Positions 42,601-48,711 of a stretch of 49,630 nt of DNA are shown here, one piece after another. The DNA is from a virus. Positions within the stretch are counted from its first letter, which is position 1. Each line of letters opens with the position of its first letter. The stretch is taken from IMG/VR virus record IMGVR_UViG_3300025102_000053, positions 1 to 49,630 of that record, one strand, 5' to 3'. Position numbers and translations under genes: made by a program. The notes below the pieces were generated by a model. The model had not been told where the DNA came from, did no database searches, and saw only the letters and a program-made list of their open reading frames with translations.

Positions 42601-45352
42601 CCTTATATTTTCAGAAAGAAATATACTAAACCAAAGAGGAGATGGCCAGTATAGAGTTGATGGGATAGATAAATACATGCAAACATTAAAACATGGTAGC
42701 GATGGTATTTTATATACTGATCCTGTAAGATTGTTACAACAGCGTATAGCACTTGCTCATAAATTAAGATTTGAAAATAAAGCTAGAAAAGGTATTTATG
42801 AATTTATTAAAAAAGTAGAAAACGCTGAAACAACACAAGATCCTGTTCAGAAAAAAAGATTTTCTAATTTATTTGGATTTAGAAAAGGCGAGCCTTTAAG
42901 TGTTAAAGAAACTATAGGTCACACTTTAAAACCTGGTGAATCCGTAAACCCAGAAACACATATAGAGGTTCAGGTTATGGAGGATGGTAAAAAAGTTAAA
43001 TTTGCTATGACTATTGATGCTTACAGAAGTTTTATAGCAACACCTCATGATACTAGCACTAAAGGGTCAAGTCAAAAAAGTATGCCCTTAAAACTTGCTG
43101 AAGGATTTTTTGGTATACCAGGAGGTATATTAAAAACTTTTGCTACTGGTGTGGGGGCTCCTACGTTTTTCTTGGTTAACCTTATTCTTGACTTTACTCA
43201 ACAAACACATTTTACAGACACTTATAGTGGTGGTAGATTATGGTGGAGAAGTATGTTGCCTATAAAATACGGAATGGCTTTTAGTGATTGGATGGCTGTT
43301 AGTAGAGATGCTTTTGTTGGAGGAGAAAGATCTAAAGAGTATGCTAGGTTAGGAGGTAACTTAGAGTTTTTTACTGATTACGGTTTAGGTGGTTATGGTG
43401 ATGTGATGGAAATGAGTCAAGGAAATATATCAGCTAGAGTAAAACAACTTATGGAAGAAAAGGGCATGAATGAGGCTGACGCTGTGGAACAAGCTGCTAG
43501 AGAAGAGGGTTCTGGAGCGTTATTAAAAAATGATTACGATCCTTTTACAAATCCAGAATCCAGGGGTGGTTGGAATACTTCTAAAAAGTGGATTAGTAAA
43601 TTAAACCAATGGTCAGAGACAATGGGTCGTTTGGCTAATATGAGAAGATGGGAGATAAGGTATATAAATGAATATAAAAGTAAGAATGGAGGTGCGGAGC
43701 CAACGGGTATTGATCTTGAAAGAATAAAGAAAAGGGCTGTTGCTAACGCTGTAGAGGCGGCAAACTTTAATAATGGTGGTAGAGCTATAAAAGCTATGGA
43801 TAAGGCTGGGTTCGCTTATTTAAATGCTGCTTGGCAAGTAATGTACAGGGGTGCTAAACATGTAAAAAGAAACCCTGGTATATTTATTTACGAGGCTACT
43901 CAATATGGACTTATGTTTGGTATGGCTTTAATGGCTTACAACCTTAGAAAATATAAATGGACTGGAGAAGAGGAAGAGGATGATATATTAGATCAATTAG
44001 ATAGAGCTAATGAAGAAGGTAATGAAGAAGAGGTTCAAAGGTTAGAGAGTTATTTACAAAAACATAAAGTTTCTTATTTAGATTATATACCTGATTATGA
44101 AAAAGATAGATACCATATAATAATAACTGGATGGAATAATGAAGAGGGTGAGCCTACATATTATAAAATACGTAAGGATGAAAGGTTAAGTTTTATTGCT
44201 AGCCCATTTGAAGCGTTAACTTATAAATCAATGACAGGTAAGCAATATGATTCACGTAAAAACAATTTATTTAATTACACTCCTATTATAGGTCTTAGAG
44301 GTGATGAAAGAGATTTTTATGGCAGAAGGTTCCAAAACGCTTTACCTCCAGGGTTAGGTGATTATAGAGATATATTAACCAGTTCGCCTATGTTAAATCT
44401 TGTCTCTAAAACTGTTTTTAATTACGATACTTGGAGGGATCAAAAAGTTTGGAGAGGAAGTGGGGACTTGAAAGGATTAAACCAATATGAAAAAGCTAAT
44501 GTGTCTGACGACAAATTACTTAAAGATTTATCTTATGGTGTGGATCAGATTTTTGGTAATGAAGGTTTTAATGTAACTCAATGGAAAGAAGGTCTTGGAT
44601 CTATATTTACAAATTTAGATAAAAACCCTTGGTATCAATTAATAGATAATGCTTATATATCTGTAACAGGAGGTTTAACAGATAGAGAAAAAATAGAGTA
44701 TGGGTCAATGTTTAATAAAATGTTAAACGATGCTATACCTGGTTTAGTTGAAACTAAATTTAGTGGAAGCATAGATTTAACAAGAAGGCTTGATTTAGAA
44801 GATCAAGAAGAAATAGATGATGTGGTATATAATGATAAACTTGACAATGCTAATTATCAAGCTGCTTTTAGAGAGGCTCTAAGACAATATGGATATAAAA
44901 TTGATAATAGTGGTTACTATGTAGATGTAGATGGAAATCGTGTAAAAGTTGGGGAGTATGAGGGTGAATATAGGGAGAGGTCATATCATGAAATAGCAGA
45001 AGCCACATTAGCGATTTATAAAATAAGAAACAGAAGATCTGGTTTACCTGAAGCTGAATTATCGGAAGATGATTATAAAAGTATTAAAAGAAGGGTTATG
45101 AACTCTTTTGAGTATGATTATTTAAAGCAACCAGAAGTAAAACAAATAATGTATCACTATGATAATGGTAATATAGAGGGGGCTGCACATATTGCTTTTA
45201 TTGAGTGGAGAAGATTAAAAGAAGGTGGGGATATACAAGAATGGAGAAGGTTTAATAACACAATGTATGATTTAAAGCTTTACGAAAATGAAGAGTTTAA
45301 TGATTATTATTGGGAGCAAATAGACTTCTATAACGAGGATGTTTCAAAATAA
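33602..45352 (+). CDS. Giant polyvalent internal virion protein, 3916 aa
   Basis: The largest gene. It opens with two similar 25-30-residue helical units (FYSKLTKHKLSQYEVDSILA; LYDKLSDHNLSEEELDSVVN), then GAVVPTED (107-114). Residues about 1030-1215 hold hydrophobic segments such as GTGMVGVIIAELLF and GGTSEMLAEYAGEFTQQL, typical of ejected membrane-crossing proteins. Residues 1696-1742 carry a conserved block HDYYGH ... HSRMF ... TTETRGQNSW followed by DQKIGLLP, known in polyvalent phage proteins. About 2029-2165 contains VTSPQATPKANF and ATIDVWAARN (2153-2162). About 2345-2445 contains QESVFVSK (2371-2378). The C-terminal third has an LPD38-like region with GAPTFFLVNLILDF (3185-3198) and AYLNAAWQ (near 3406). 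Polyvalent proteins enter the cell with DNA and carry several effector domains; the functions of these domains are not established. Confidence 0.75.
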   Translation: MAVIYQKDKNAIKFIQEFYSKLTKHKLSQYEVDSILAQYDGDYHSMVKDLYDKLSDHNLSEEELDSVVNHYGLKKKDSADSTSDSEGGTSDLSETKTDKKTFKAEEGAVVPTEDQDVWLYNDYIGYYQKNGRNVPHSDVPENIKTKLKNEYLEKTNQEKVNIKNQKIDNAISSLGEMVETSGFDGDYSKSFKIPQTKTGIETLTGLLTDPSAREKLGYGYMSESEVNDYLVKLNNAENNLDIWKQNISDEDYINILKQENEQKGNKNTPRLDQQNINEKLEKKQKYDNGEAVNLYAMPSATDPTLFNPRPINEDNVEALWTGTENLYKVPKLDDETTREGLYGAATYNTPGLQQLLNFNKPPGSNEYQHTTKKGLDAYNSLLNLTYEVDDINKEKELILKEGGVKDWNNLPDNLKNEYQLLLDREKLIGNTSERWDMDAESNALLTIFNQELSLSKQKIAEGQTVSQDPIYNDNDVNQFLVYNYDVFSNKKVENARFPLSNLDFNDVDKETFQRLQMEAQENASYLYTPGYMLYGDESAFTSNQAGLIDSLQLGSDQKYTPKEATPYGDILSFNTTFSQKYGYGKIVDMSKEIRELSAGLSNEEIFANPEIVSKINDYHYFSKKVIYDKVTAEYGLDYEGEMSALGGNRTMSMFRLGESYQRLLNEEKSISEQLENQDLDNKERKKLENDFINVRNKKTQNRSVYNKIKEEGLPGYDELFNLVSGDYDDEVKMDPESKLQFDNSVQQIMTSREKYLALYDQYIQSYGPEAALNKMEDQMFKINGSMMHMNYMHDNTYITLPSGSKILVGDMMNYVYTNSRTPVRMGTKGTRELYYKEVDENPYLASDQIGLPDNMYGTPDQTYEQGPSMGASSKPGPLYQGPVIKLDMDAYGKLNPKTNFLARSVDYYFGAKYEKEDLKFMYDHAKKFATDYQYHWAELVTISEMIAWNYDPTQGYTERSGGSLFVESMGTELGRGLKNISSSISVATGGMAYKPNQELSEIEQRDMVHSILVGATGESTEDAKAESEFAWSQTLGSGTGMVGVIIAELLFTRKFSVSAINKLDKASDAFKSIERYKKIIQSSRVGKVSSTILNDTFVGAMSFELTSNPDVTWKMGAAEGFVQSILSNLFFGKSKYAKFLLGAYKKAPKSTNAAYWTTRTALGGTSEMLAEYAGEFTQQLSDLNGNWKEAWIATFGATQDEALQKFAVTAILCYGASGAFNLRTAKGMELELQRFVDSGVGPNGQPLSPEAVAQGQDYLDAIDEHKKGPMGEQIDMFENMTWEDSSEAALFKLDQEVDPDFASPETKTVVIDGVPTTTLVEPGSPIYSVDGNSLSKKDIIKFINEGGLSRKDIEVVIENDKEVSDLAENILNKTTETEELGVKPTGQNIISTKGSNTNLTQKKETWDYKNDEGEDKRVNINYKGDGTVEVKMQDKIDGKWETVQQLHKINKDFQEKHGENFVQEWIKLMDYVEGTPKLTESITDVNKLYSQKIIEKHGLVNTTPTETDDGKQLDLFEGESTRSSAGNSINVPAGQRVFNDPNPGTAQSTKDYIAKNGSNLGIDYSPPQVDNKRNEERSKRIADAYDSMENNPEDPKTKSAYESLSKEVQMQYNQMISDGVNVEIWEGTGEPYANSDEMIKDVRDNNHLYIYSTIEGYGETEISEKAMQDNPLLRPTEKVDVNGKPLLVNDLFRAVHDYYGHTELGNGFGVIGEEMAWQNHSRMFSPNARRAMTTETRGQNSWVNFNKNLRNPDGTIPKKGDNNYVSPKERPFADQKIGLLPDEFVFVERKGVQKNSGDRVFKFDLNTATYRGAINGREIEIKKNPWKKEWTEVSTGQVIGRTFGEAMDNLRNVFKGVQGTVFSSDPNLNTESFQNAKISLEASTSETNAIQPDVVVKPFVDSESIINKIKKRKYTKPQLEAIQKALVKIQKAKADPTSMPLEIVLEDGGIVINDKNQVVFKTYGYNFSDSPLLEGMNDQQKIEVSSERMIQDFNSKRSISDPDFGWYSNTKNAIQKKFGPNANLFIELLGVTSPQATPKANFQKASEAIQMYSQGYFDVALENYNTKVQEIIEKFDSGKLGNPNLVKTRNKMITMVKQASENSGITKMNGMRFGMQGVTGPLTRVLYGNWMSNSPGLKTKQFTENLSGRNRRATIDVWAARNLKRLLYADSGLPWRARSFQENGVNPKDFAFAQSVYARAAEKLGVNIDDLQAAMWFIEKQFWFDNNYDSNKSGFEKSTMLDQVEASKATERMAIGATAYIGNVTAEQKARLDAVVSKAGADAKARGASDIEIEAAMIDAMQGELRLNQAIKDLNDVIVKLNPEAGRASLSEGAYMGQAEPNIDAEVVFTKDTDITSVVDQVIKIGMDNNQESVFVSKTTDSNHPNARPFTRIEFTESLSDSEMAEVSNILTKNGITGFSIHKNQQGQNIGLSFQFIPEFLIDQGLTLENVKEFEKKHLENTAKALAETQSTLGENIINTIENGHVNTKIFTNGEYETIKQEQKSFKTNLQTELTRRQGAVDRGDTSKDIIDKRQGDVYDERGIQRFHVLNEFADKLKELRKALGSRVYSDPFMITPTIKAGLFVMEKTLRATSNIATSIDAGINYIKANLKEGEKFTKKQEAQIRDYFKEEVESIERPGGIDANKDSDLEGNQEITEEEMAQREIDEESVQEDVTEDAPSINEKPTKEELSEENMDNMLDDLQTRTRSKMSGGKRQSLRRLFEYIKSGRFRNDAMIQLVEPKFVIKKRLQQLADQYNMGESEFEALSQLTLWLQAPGAAKSEIDEMNARLWRDENNIVIIKGKLKKGGKALTKGQIENIGMLNALERIIQLDQLSDQNKVVIDAIIKEINASKDPDQIKELKAQLDKLLDPTVSRMGYTVEDGKYKLVAKVNPDGDLVEGNLVEIPTGINYKGDQYHRRKHPKAKDNKTVNKEYAEGMIEAMKRKEGPKEFELLKRKSDQVFDEYKRILKDDKKEGLISEELYNELKDINYSPRKFIDYLIFSERNILNQRGDGQYRVDGIDKYMQTLKHGSDGILYTDPVRLLQQRIALAHKLRFENKARKGIYEFIKKVENAETTQDPVQKKRFSNLFGFRKGEPLSVKETIGHTLKPGESVNPETHIEVQVMEDGKKVKFAMTIDAYRSFIATPHDTSTKGSSQKSMPLKLAEGFFGIPGGILKTFATGVGAPTFFLVNLILDFTQQTHFTDTYSGGRLWWRSMLPIKYGMAFSDWMAVSRDAFVGGERSKEYARLGGNLEFFTDYGLGGYGDVMEMSQGNISARVKQLMEEKGMNEADAVEQAAREEGSGALLKNDYDPFTNPESRGGWNTSKKWISKLNQWSETMGRLANMRRWEIRYINEYKSKNGGAEPTGIDLERIKKRAVANAVEAANFNNGGRAIKAMDKAGFAYLNAAWQVMYRGAKHVKRNPGIFIYEATQYGLMFGMALMAYNLRKYKWTGEEEEDDILDQLDRANEEGNEEEVQRLESYLQKHKVSYLDYIPDYEKDRYHIIITGWNNEEGEPTYYKIRKDERLSFIASPFEALTYKSMTGKQYDSRKNNLFNYTPIIGLRGDERDFYGRRFQNALPPGLGDYRDILTSSPMLNLVSKTVFNYDTWRDQKVWRGSGDLKGLNQYEKANVSDDKLLKDLSYGVDQIFGNEGFNVTQWKEGLGSIFTNLDKNPWYQLIDNAYISVTGGLTDREKIEYGSMFNKMLNDAIPGLVETKFSGSIDLTRRLDLEDQEEIDDVVYNDKLDNANYQAAFREALRQYGYKIDNSGYYVDVDGNRVKVGEYEGEYRERSYHEIAEATLAIYKIRNRRSGLPEAELSEDDYKSIKRRVMNSFEYDYLKQPEVKQIMYHYDNGNIEGAAHIAFIEWRRLKEGGDIQEWRRFNNTMYDLKLYENEEFNDYYWEQIDFYNEDVSK

Positions 45353-45358
45353 AATGAT

Positions 45359-45366
45359 TATATTTG
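45359..45366 (+). promoter_or_regulatory. -7 box four bases before the outer-membrane protein ATG
   Basis: TATATTTG ends at 45366 and the ATG begins at 45371, so transcription from it would produce a leaderless or nearly leaderless message. No clear TTG box was found about 19-20 bases upstream. Confidence 0.45.
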
Positions 45367-45370
45367 TAAG

Positions 45371-46432
45371 ATGAAAAAATTAATAATAATATTATTAGTA
45401 TTACTAATATCATGTGCTACTCCAAAGAAATGCTGTGCACAAATAGAAGACTTTTTTAAATACTCTACTTTTTATACTTCAGTAACAGTTGGCACGCCCT
45501 TTACAGAAAGAGAAGATTATATAGCGGTAGATAAAGGTTATGAGGACATGACTTGGGTTAGTCCTTATGATTATAATTTAACAATAGGCCTGAGAAAAAT
45601 AGCAAGATTTGATTATGAAACAAAACGCCAAACATGGTATTATGGTACTGAAAGAAATACTGCAGACAACGTTACTATTGGTAACGCTCCTGGTTGGGAG
45701 TACCTTTTTAATTATTCTTTTATACGGAATAGGGGTGATAAGTTTACTGAGCAAAATTTCTGGCTTAGATACCTTGGAAATAAATTCGTTGTCAAAGCAC
45801 AATACACAGACAACCAAAGAGTAGGTTTAAAATATACTTCTTTAGATTATAGATTTAGATTAAATAAAGGTAATTGGGACTTAACTATTGGTAGTGTATT
45901 TAGAGTTCACCCAGCGTATGGGATAAATCCTATTGAGGACTTTTGGGTACCTGGAGAATCTACATTTCAAGATTTAGCAGAAGATTTTGGTTACACCTCA
46001 GAACAGTGGGTACAAGGATTTTATGTAGATCAAAACTGGTATGACGTTAGTAGTGGAGACTCTATATTGATAGCCACATCAAATGATGAATTTTATAATT
46101 GGTGGTTTGGTGATGCAGTCGCAAGATTTAATGAGCAAGAATTAGACAAGTTAGGTTTACAAAAAGAACTTAGTGCTGTAATAGGATTAGCTTATTATAA
46201 ATATACGCCAACAACATGGATACATGGTTGGTTTAATTGTTTACCTTATCATCACGGTTTGGATGAATACTCTTATGAGTATGAAGGTAGCTCTATAGAA
46301 TGGGATGCTGGTTTAGTTTTTGGAACTAGGATAACAAAGAACCTTGGGTTGTTCGTGGAAGGGACCCACATGAAATACTGGGGTAAGAAAATATATGAGA
46401 TGAAATTTGGGTTTAACTATTTAATATTTTAA
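45371..46432 (+). CDS. Phage-encoded outer-membrane barrel-like protein
   Basis: 353 residues. A signal peptide (MKKLIIILLVLLISC) ends in a lipobox-like LLISC with Cys15; cleavage after the CCAQ region by signal peptidase I is an alternative. Alternating aromatic/hydrophobic beta strands follow (TFYTSVTVGTPF, DYNLTIGLRKIARFDYE, GLKYTSLDYRFRLN, WDLTIGSVFRVHP). The last strand, MKFGFNYLIF, ends in Phe as outer-membrane barrels do. It begins a row of exported or membrane proteins. Possible roles are superinfection exclusion, receptor masking or help in lysis; none is shown. I recall similar proteins with the RKIARFDYE segment in other marine phages. Confidence 0.6.
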   Translation: MKKLIIILLVLLISCATPKKCCAQIEDFFKYSTFYTSVTVGTPFTEREDYIAVDKGYEDMTWVSPYDYNLTIGLRKIARFDYETKRQTWYYGTERNTADNVTIGNAPGWEYLFNYSFIRNRGDKFTEQNFWLRYLGNKFVVKAQYTDNQRVGLKYTSLDYRFRLNKGNWDLTIGSVFRVHPAYGINPIEDFWVPGESTFQDLAEDFGYTSEQWVQGFYVDQNWYDVSSGDSILIATSNDEFYNWWFGDAVARFNEQELDKLGLQKELSAVIGLAYYKYTPTTWIHGWFNCLPYHHGLDEYSYEYEGSSIEWDAGLVFGTRITKNLGLFVEGTHMKYWGKKIYEMKFGFNYLIF

Positions 46433-46434
46433 TT

Positions 46435-47139
46435 ATGAAAAGATATATTATAATACTATTTGCGTTTATAAGCTCGTTTGCTTACTCGCAATACGACTTC
46501 CAACAATTATGCTTAGACTGTGCTGAACAAAACGGTTTTTACTGTGGAGATGATCCAGCGAACTGGACACAGTACGCACCAAATGGCTGTGTACCTAATG
46601 GTCCAGACTTGTTTTATCTAAATGATGGTTGGGCAGATTGTGTAGATGAATCTGATGAATCCGAAGCTGCTCCAACGGTAGTAACTGATTGTGCTCCTCC
46701 ACCTCCACCTCCATGTGACACTGTCTATGTCGATGTTATACAATACGAAACTATATTTGATACTATAATTAATACAGAGTACGTATACGAAATTATTATA
46801 GACACCGTAGAGGTAGAGGTGTTTGTACCTGAATTTATATATGTAATTGATACGGTATATGTATATGAAGATATATTAGACACTTTATTTGTAGATGTAA
46901 TTGAATATGTAGATGTAATGGTATATGATACCATTATAGAAATAGAGTACATAGAGTTTATAGAATACATTACAGAGTATGTTGATTGCGAGACTGGATT
47001 GCCTTGTAACTCCAGCATACCTGAATTATTAGATAAATCTAAAAAAGATAATAAGTTTTATAACTTGTTAGGGCAGGCCATAAAAGAACCCAATGGTATT
47101 TACATTGAAGGTGGCCAGGTTAAATATAAACTAAAATAA
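46435..47139 (+). CDS. Exported surface protein with cysteine-rich head and T9SS-like tail
   Basis: 234 residues. A signal peptide (MKRYIIILFAFISSFAYS) is followed by a Cys-rich part (about 26-75, with CLDCAEQNGFYCGDD and DGWADCVDESDE) resembling an LDL-receptor class A repeat. A proline run (PPPPPP) leads to about 100 residues of Asp-Thr-Val/Tyr-Val beta repeats (DTVYVDVIQYETIFDTIINT). The last 27 residues FYNLLGQAIKEPNGIYIEGG, then QVKYKLK, strongly resemble the C-terminal type IX secretion sorting domain (pattern YN.LGQ ... P.GIYI). It starts three bases after the barrel gene and may reach the host surface through the host's T9SS. The function of the display is unknown. Confidence 0.6.
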   Translation: MKRYIIILFAFISSFAYSQYDFQQLCLDCAEQNGFYCGDDPANWTQYAPNGCVPNGPDLFYLNDGWADCVDESDESEAAPTVVTDCAPPPPPPCDTVYVDVIQYETIFDTIINTEYVYEIIIDTVEVEVFVPEFIYVIDTVYVYEDILDTLFVDVIEYVDVMVYDTIIEIEYIEFIEYITEYVDCETGLPCNSSIPELLDKSKKDNKFYNLLGQAIKEPNGIYIEGGQVKYKLK

Positions 47140-47146
47140 TTTTATA

Positions 47147-47374
47147 ATGAATATTTTTAAAGATAGTAATGATTGGAACGAAAAATCAATAGTTGGTTTT
47201 ATAGCGTTTCTTATAATGGTTATTGTAATGATAATCGATTTAGTAACTGGAGCTGTTGGATCAGATTTAGTTATTAACGAATTTGTATATGACTCATTTG
47301 TTTGGGTTGTATTAGGATGTTTCGGTATAAGTGGAATAGAAAAGTTTTCAAAATATACTGAAAAAAACAAATAA
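47147..47374 (+). CDS. Holin-like small membrane protein
   Basis: 75 residues with two membrane helices: KSIVGFIAFLIMVIVMIIDL (about 13-32), and FVYDSFVWVVLGCFGISGI (about 46-64). A short loop and a charged C-terminus (EKFSKYTEKNK) complete the protein. The size, two-helix layout and position ahead of a lysozyme-like gene suit a holin that permeabilises the inner membrane at lysis. I recall similar sequences in marine Bacteroidota phages. An unrelated membrane-anchoring role cannot be excluded. Confidence 0.55.
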   Translation: MNIFKDSNDWNEKSIVGFIAFLIMVIVMIIDLVTGAVGSDLVINEFVYDSFVWVVLGCFGISGIEKFSKYTEKNK

Positions 47375-47392
47375 CAACTATTTAAAAGATGC

Positions 47393-47411
47393 CCCCCCTT
47401 TATTAGGGGGG
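47393..47411 (+). terminator. GC hairpin between holin-like and coiled-coil genes
   Basis: CCCCCCT (47393-47399) pairs with AGGGGGG (47405-47411) around a five-base loop. The following sequence is A-rich rather than T-rich, so full termination is doubtful. It lies 18 bases before the next ATG and could instead limit its translation. Confidence 0.4.
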
Positions 47412-47428
47412 TGTTAAAAAGAAATAAA

Positions 47429-47773
47429 ATGGCAAAAGAATTATCAGAAGATAGCAAGTTTCAGGTTAGTGCTAAAACATTAATTGGTATTGCTGTGGGT
47501 ATAGCAACTGTTATATCTGCTTATTTTGGTTTAATGGGTAGTATAAACTCAAAGTTTCTTGATTTAGAAGATAAAGTTGAAGACGCCTTAGAAAAGCCTA
47601 AGCCAGGGACAGGAACATATACTATAGATATGGGAGATCCTGCCGCTTCACAAACATGGCCTCCAACAAGAATGGAGTTTAACATGAAAGATGAAATGGC
47701 TAGACAGAAAATTGATAATATAATAAAAGAACTAGATGAACTTAAGGAAGAGCTTAAAGACTTAAAGAAATGA
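47429..47773 (+). CDS. Single-TM coiled-coil protein, spanin- or lysis-related candidate
   Basis: 114 residues starting at ATG 47429; an upstream GTG at 47411 lies in the hairpin and is less likely. One membrane helix (TLIGIAVGIATVISAYFGLM, about 17-36), a short proline-rich part (KPKPGTGTY) and a charged C-terminal coiled coil (IDNIIKELDELKEELKDLKK). This order (TM, then periplasmic coiled coil) fits an inner-membrane spanin or an anti-holin; neither has a decisive motif. Its end overlaps the next gene by four bases. Confidence 0.5.
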   Translation: MAKELSEDSKFQVSAKTLIGIAVGIATVISAYFGLMGSINSKFLDLEDKVEDALEKPKPGTGTYTIDMGDPAASQTWPPTRMEFNMKDEMARQKIDNIIKELDELKEELKDLKK

Positions 47774-48171
47774 TAAAAAGAATAGATATTACAGGTTTTG
47801 TTTACGTATTATTAATGATATTAATATTCACCTGTAGTACCGCTTTTAGTCAGGAGTTTGTTTCTTCAGATAATTTTAAAAATAAAATAGCTAAAGACAT
47901 TGTTGTTGTTGAGTTTTGGGCTGGATGGAATGCTCAGAATGAATTTAAAGAATTAGAAAAATTAAAAGATTGTATGGTCTATAGAATAGATATATCAAAA
48001 CACATGGATATTCAAATGAATTATGATGTATCGGCTATACCTACAGTTATTATATTTGACAACGGAATACTTAAAGAAAAATTTGGAGCCACTGTTATGT
48101 TTCAGTTAGATGCTGACAAAAAAACTGTACAGAACTCCATTGATACATTATTACTAAATAAATTTAATTAG
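47770..48171 (+). CDS. Exported thioredoxin-fold protein without catalytic cysteines
   Basis: 133 residues with a signal peptide or N-terminal anchor (about 8-27, VYVLLMILIFTCSTAFS). The thioredoxin fold is seen in VVVEFWAGWNAQNEFKELEK, YRIDIS, then YDVSAIPTVIIFDNGILKEK with the cis-proline P91. The canonical WCxxC is replaced by W53-N54-A55-Q56-N57, so the redox cysteines are missing, which suggests binding or scaffolding rather than disulphide chemistry. It starts inside the previous gene (ATGA overlap) and ends in TAG overlapping the next GTG. In-operon position with lysis genes suggests action in the periplasm. Confidence 0.65.
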   Translation: MIKRIDITGFVYVLLMILIFTCSTAFSQEFVSSDNFKNKIAKDIVVVEFWAGWNAQNEFKELEKLKDCMVYRIDISKHMDIQMNYDVSAIPTVIIFDNGILKEKFGATVMFQLDADKKTVQNSIDTLLLNKFN

Positions 48172-48530
48172 TGAAAATTAAAAAAGAGTACATACCTCAA
48201 TCAATTTTACCTAAAAGAAAGGGGGAGATGAAAAATGAAGACAGTTCGGTATCAACTCACATCATGAGAAGAGAAAAGGTAGATGGTGAGTGGGTTGTTT
48301 TTCCTTCTTTATTTCAAAATGACGATGGAAAGTGGGTAGATATGTCTAAAGAAAAAAACTGGACTAACATTTATAGTGAAGCTAAAAGAAGGGGTGAAAT
48401 AATAAGTTTTGGTGAAGATGAGCAATCTGCTATAGAATATGCTGATAAAGGGTCTTGGAAAGAATATATACCACAAGCGGTAAAAAAAAGAAAAGAATAT
48501 ATACCGCAAACAGAATTAAATAAAAAATAA
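48171..48530 (+). CDS. Hypothetical protein with three KEYIPQ repeats, 119 aa
   Basis: Starts with GTG at 48171, sharing one base with the upstream stop. The motif KEYIPQ occurs at residues 5-10, 97-102 and 108-113, framing a compact domain with THIMRREKVDGEWVVFPSLF, NDDGKWVDMS and EAKRRGEIISFGEDEQSAIE. Similar domains occur in phage virion proteins, by recollection, but I cannot name one. The repeats may be binding sites for a partner. No signal peptide, so the protein is cytoplasmic or packaged, unlike its neighbours. Confidence 0.55.
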   Translation: MKIKKEYIPQSILPKRKGEMKNEDSSVSTHIMRREKVDGEWVVFPSLFQNDDGKWVDMSKEKNWTNIYSEAKRRGEIISFGEDEQSAIEYADKGSWKEYIPQAVKKRKEYIPQTELNKK

Positions 48531-48535
48531 ATATT

Positions 48536-48709
48536 ATGAATTGGATAAACTCTTGGAAAAAAGGAAATAAAAAAAACAAACTTGATATTAAATTAAGATT
48601 TGGAACGTTAACTATATTCGAGCTTTACCTTTGCTTTAACTCTTGTGAAAAAGATTGTGGGTGCAAAAGAATGAGGCTTATGATATTAAACTTTGGATTT
48701 GAATTATAA
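48536..48709 (+). CDS. Small cysteine-rich protein, 57 aa
   Basis: A 57-residue frame starting MNWINSWKKGNKKNK, followed by ELYLCFNSCEKDCGCKRMRL and ending ILNFGFEL. The SCEKDCGCK cluster (C-x3-C-x-C) plus an earlier Cys could bind a metal. It fills the gap between the neighbouring genes exactly (stop two bases before the next ATG), and its regular spacing and codon use support a real gene. I recall similar short proteins next to phage lysis genes. Function unknown. Confidence 0.6.
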   Translation: MNWINSWKKGNKKNKLDIKLRFGTLTIFELYLCFNSCEKDCGCKRMRLMILNFGFEL

Positions 48710-48711
48710 AA

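Noticed and set aside
33602-45352. Virion RNA polymerase in the giant protein, as in crAss-like phages
   Set aside because: No DxDxD-type catalytic motif was seen; the visible modules are of polyvalent-protein type.
46725-47018. 97-residue Ser/Thr/Tyr-rich frame on the minus strand
   Set aside because: Mirror of the DTV-repeat region of the plus-strand surface protein; no promoter or leader.
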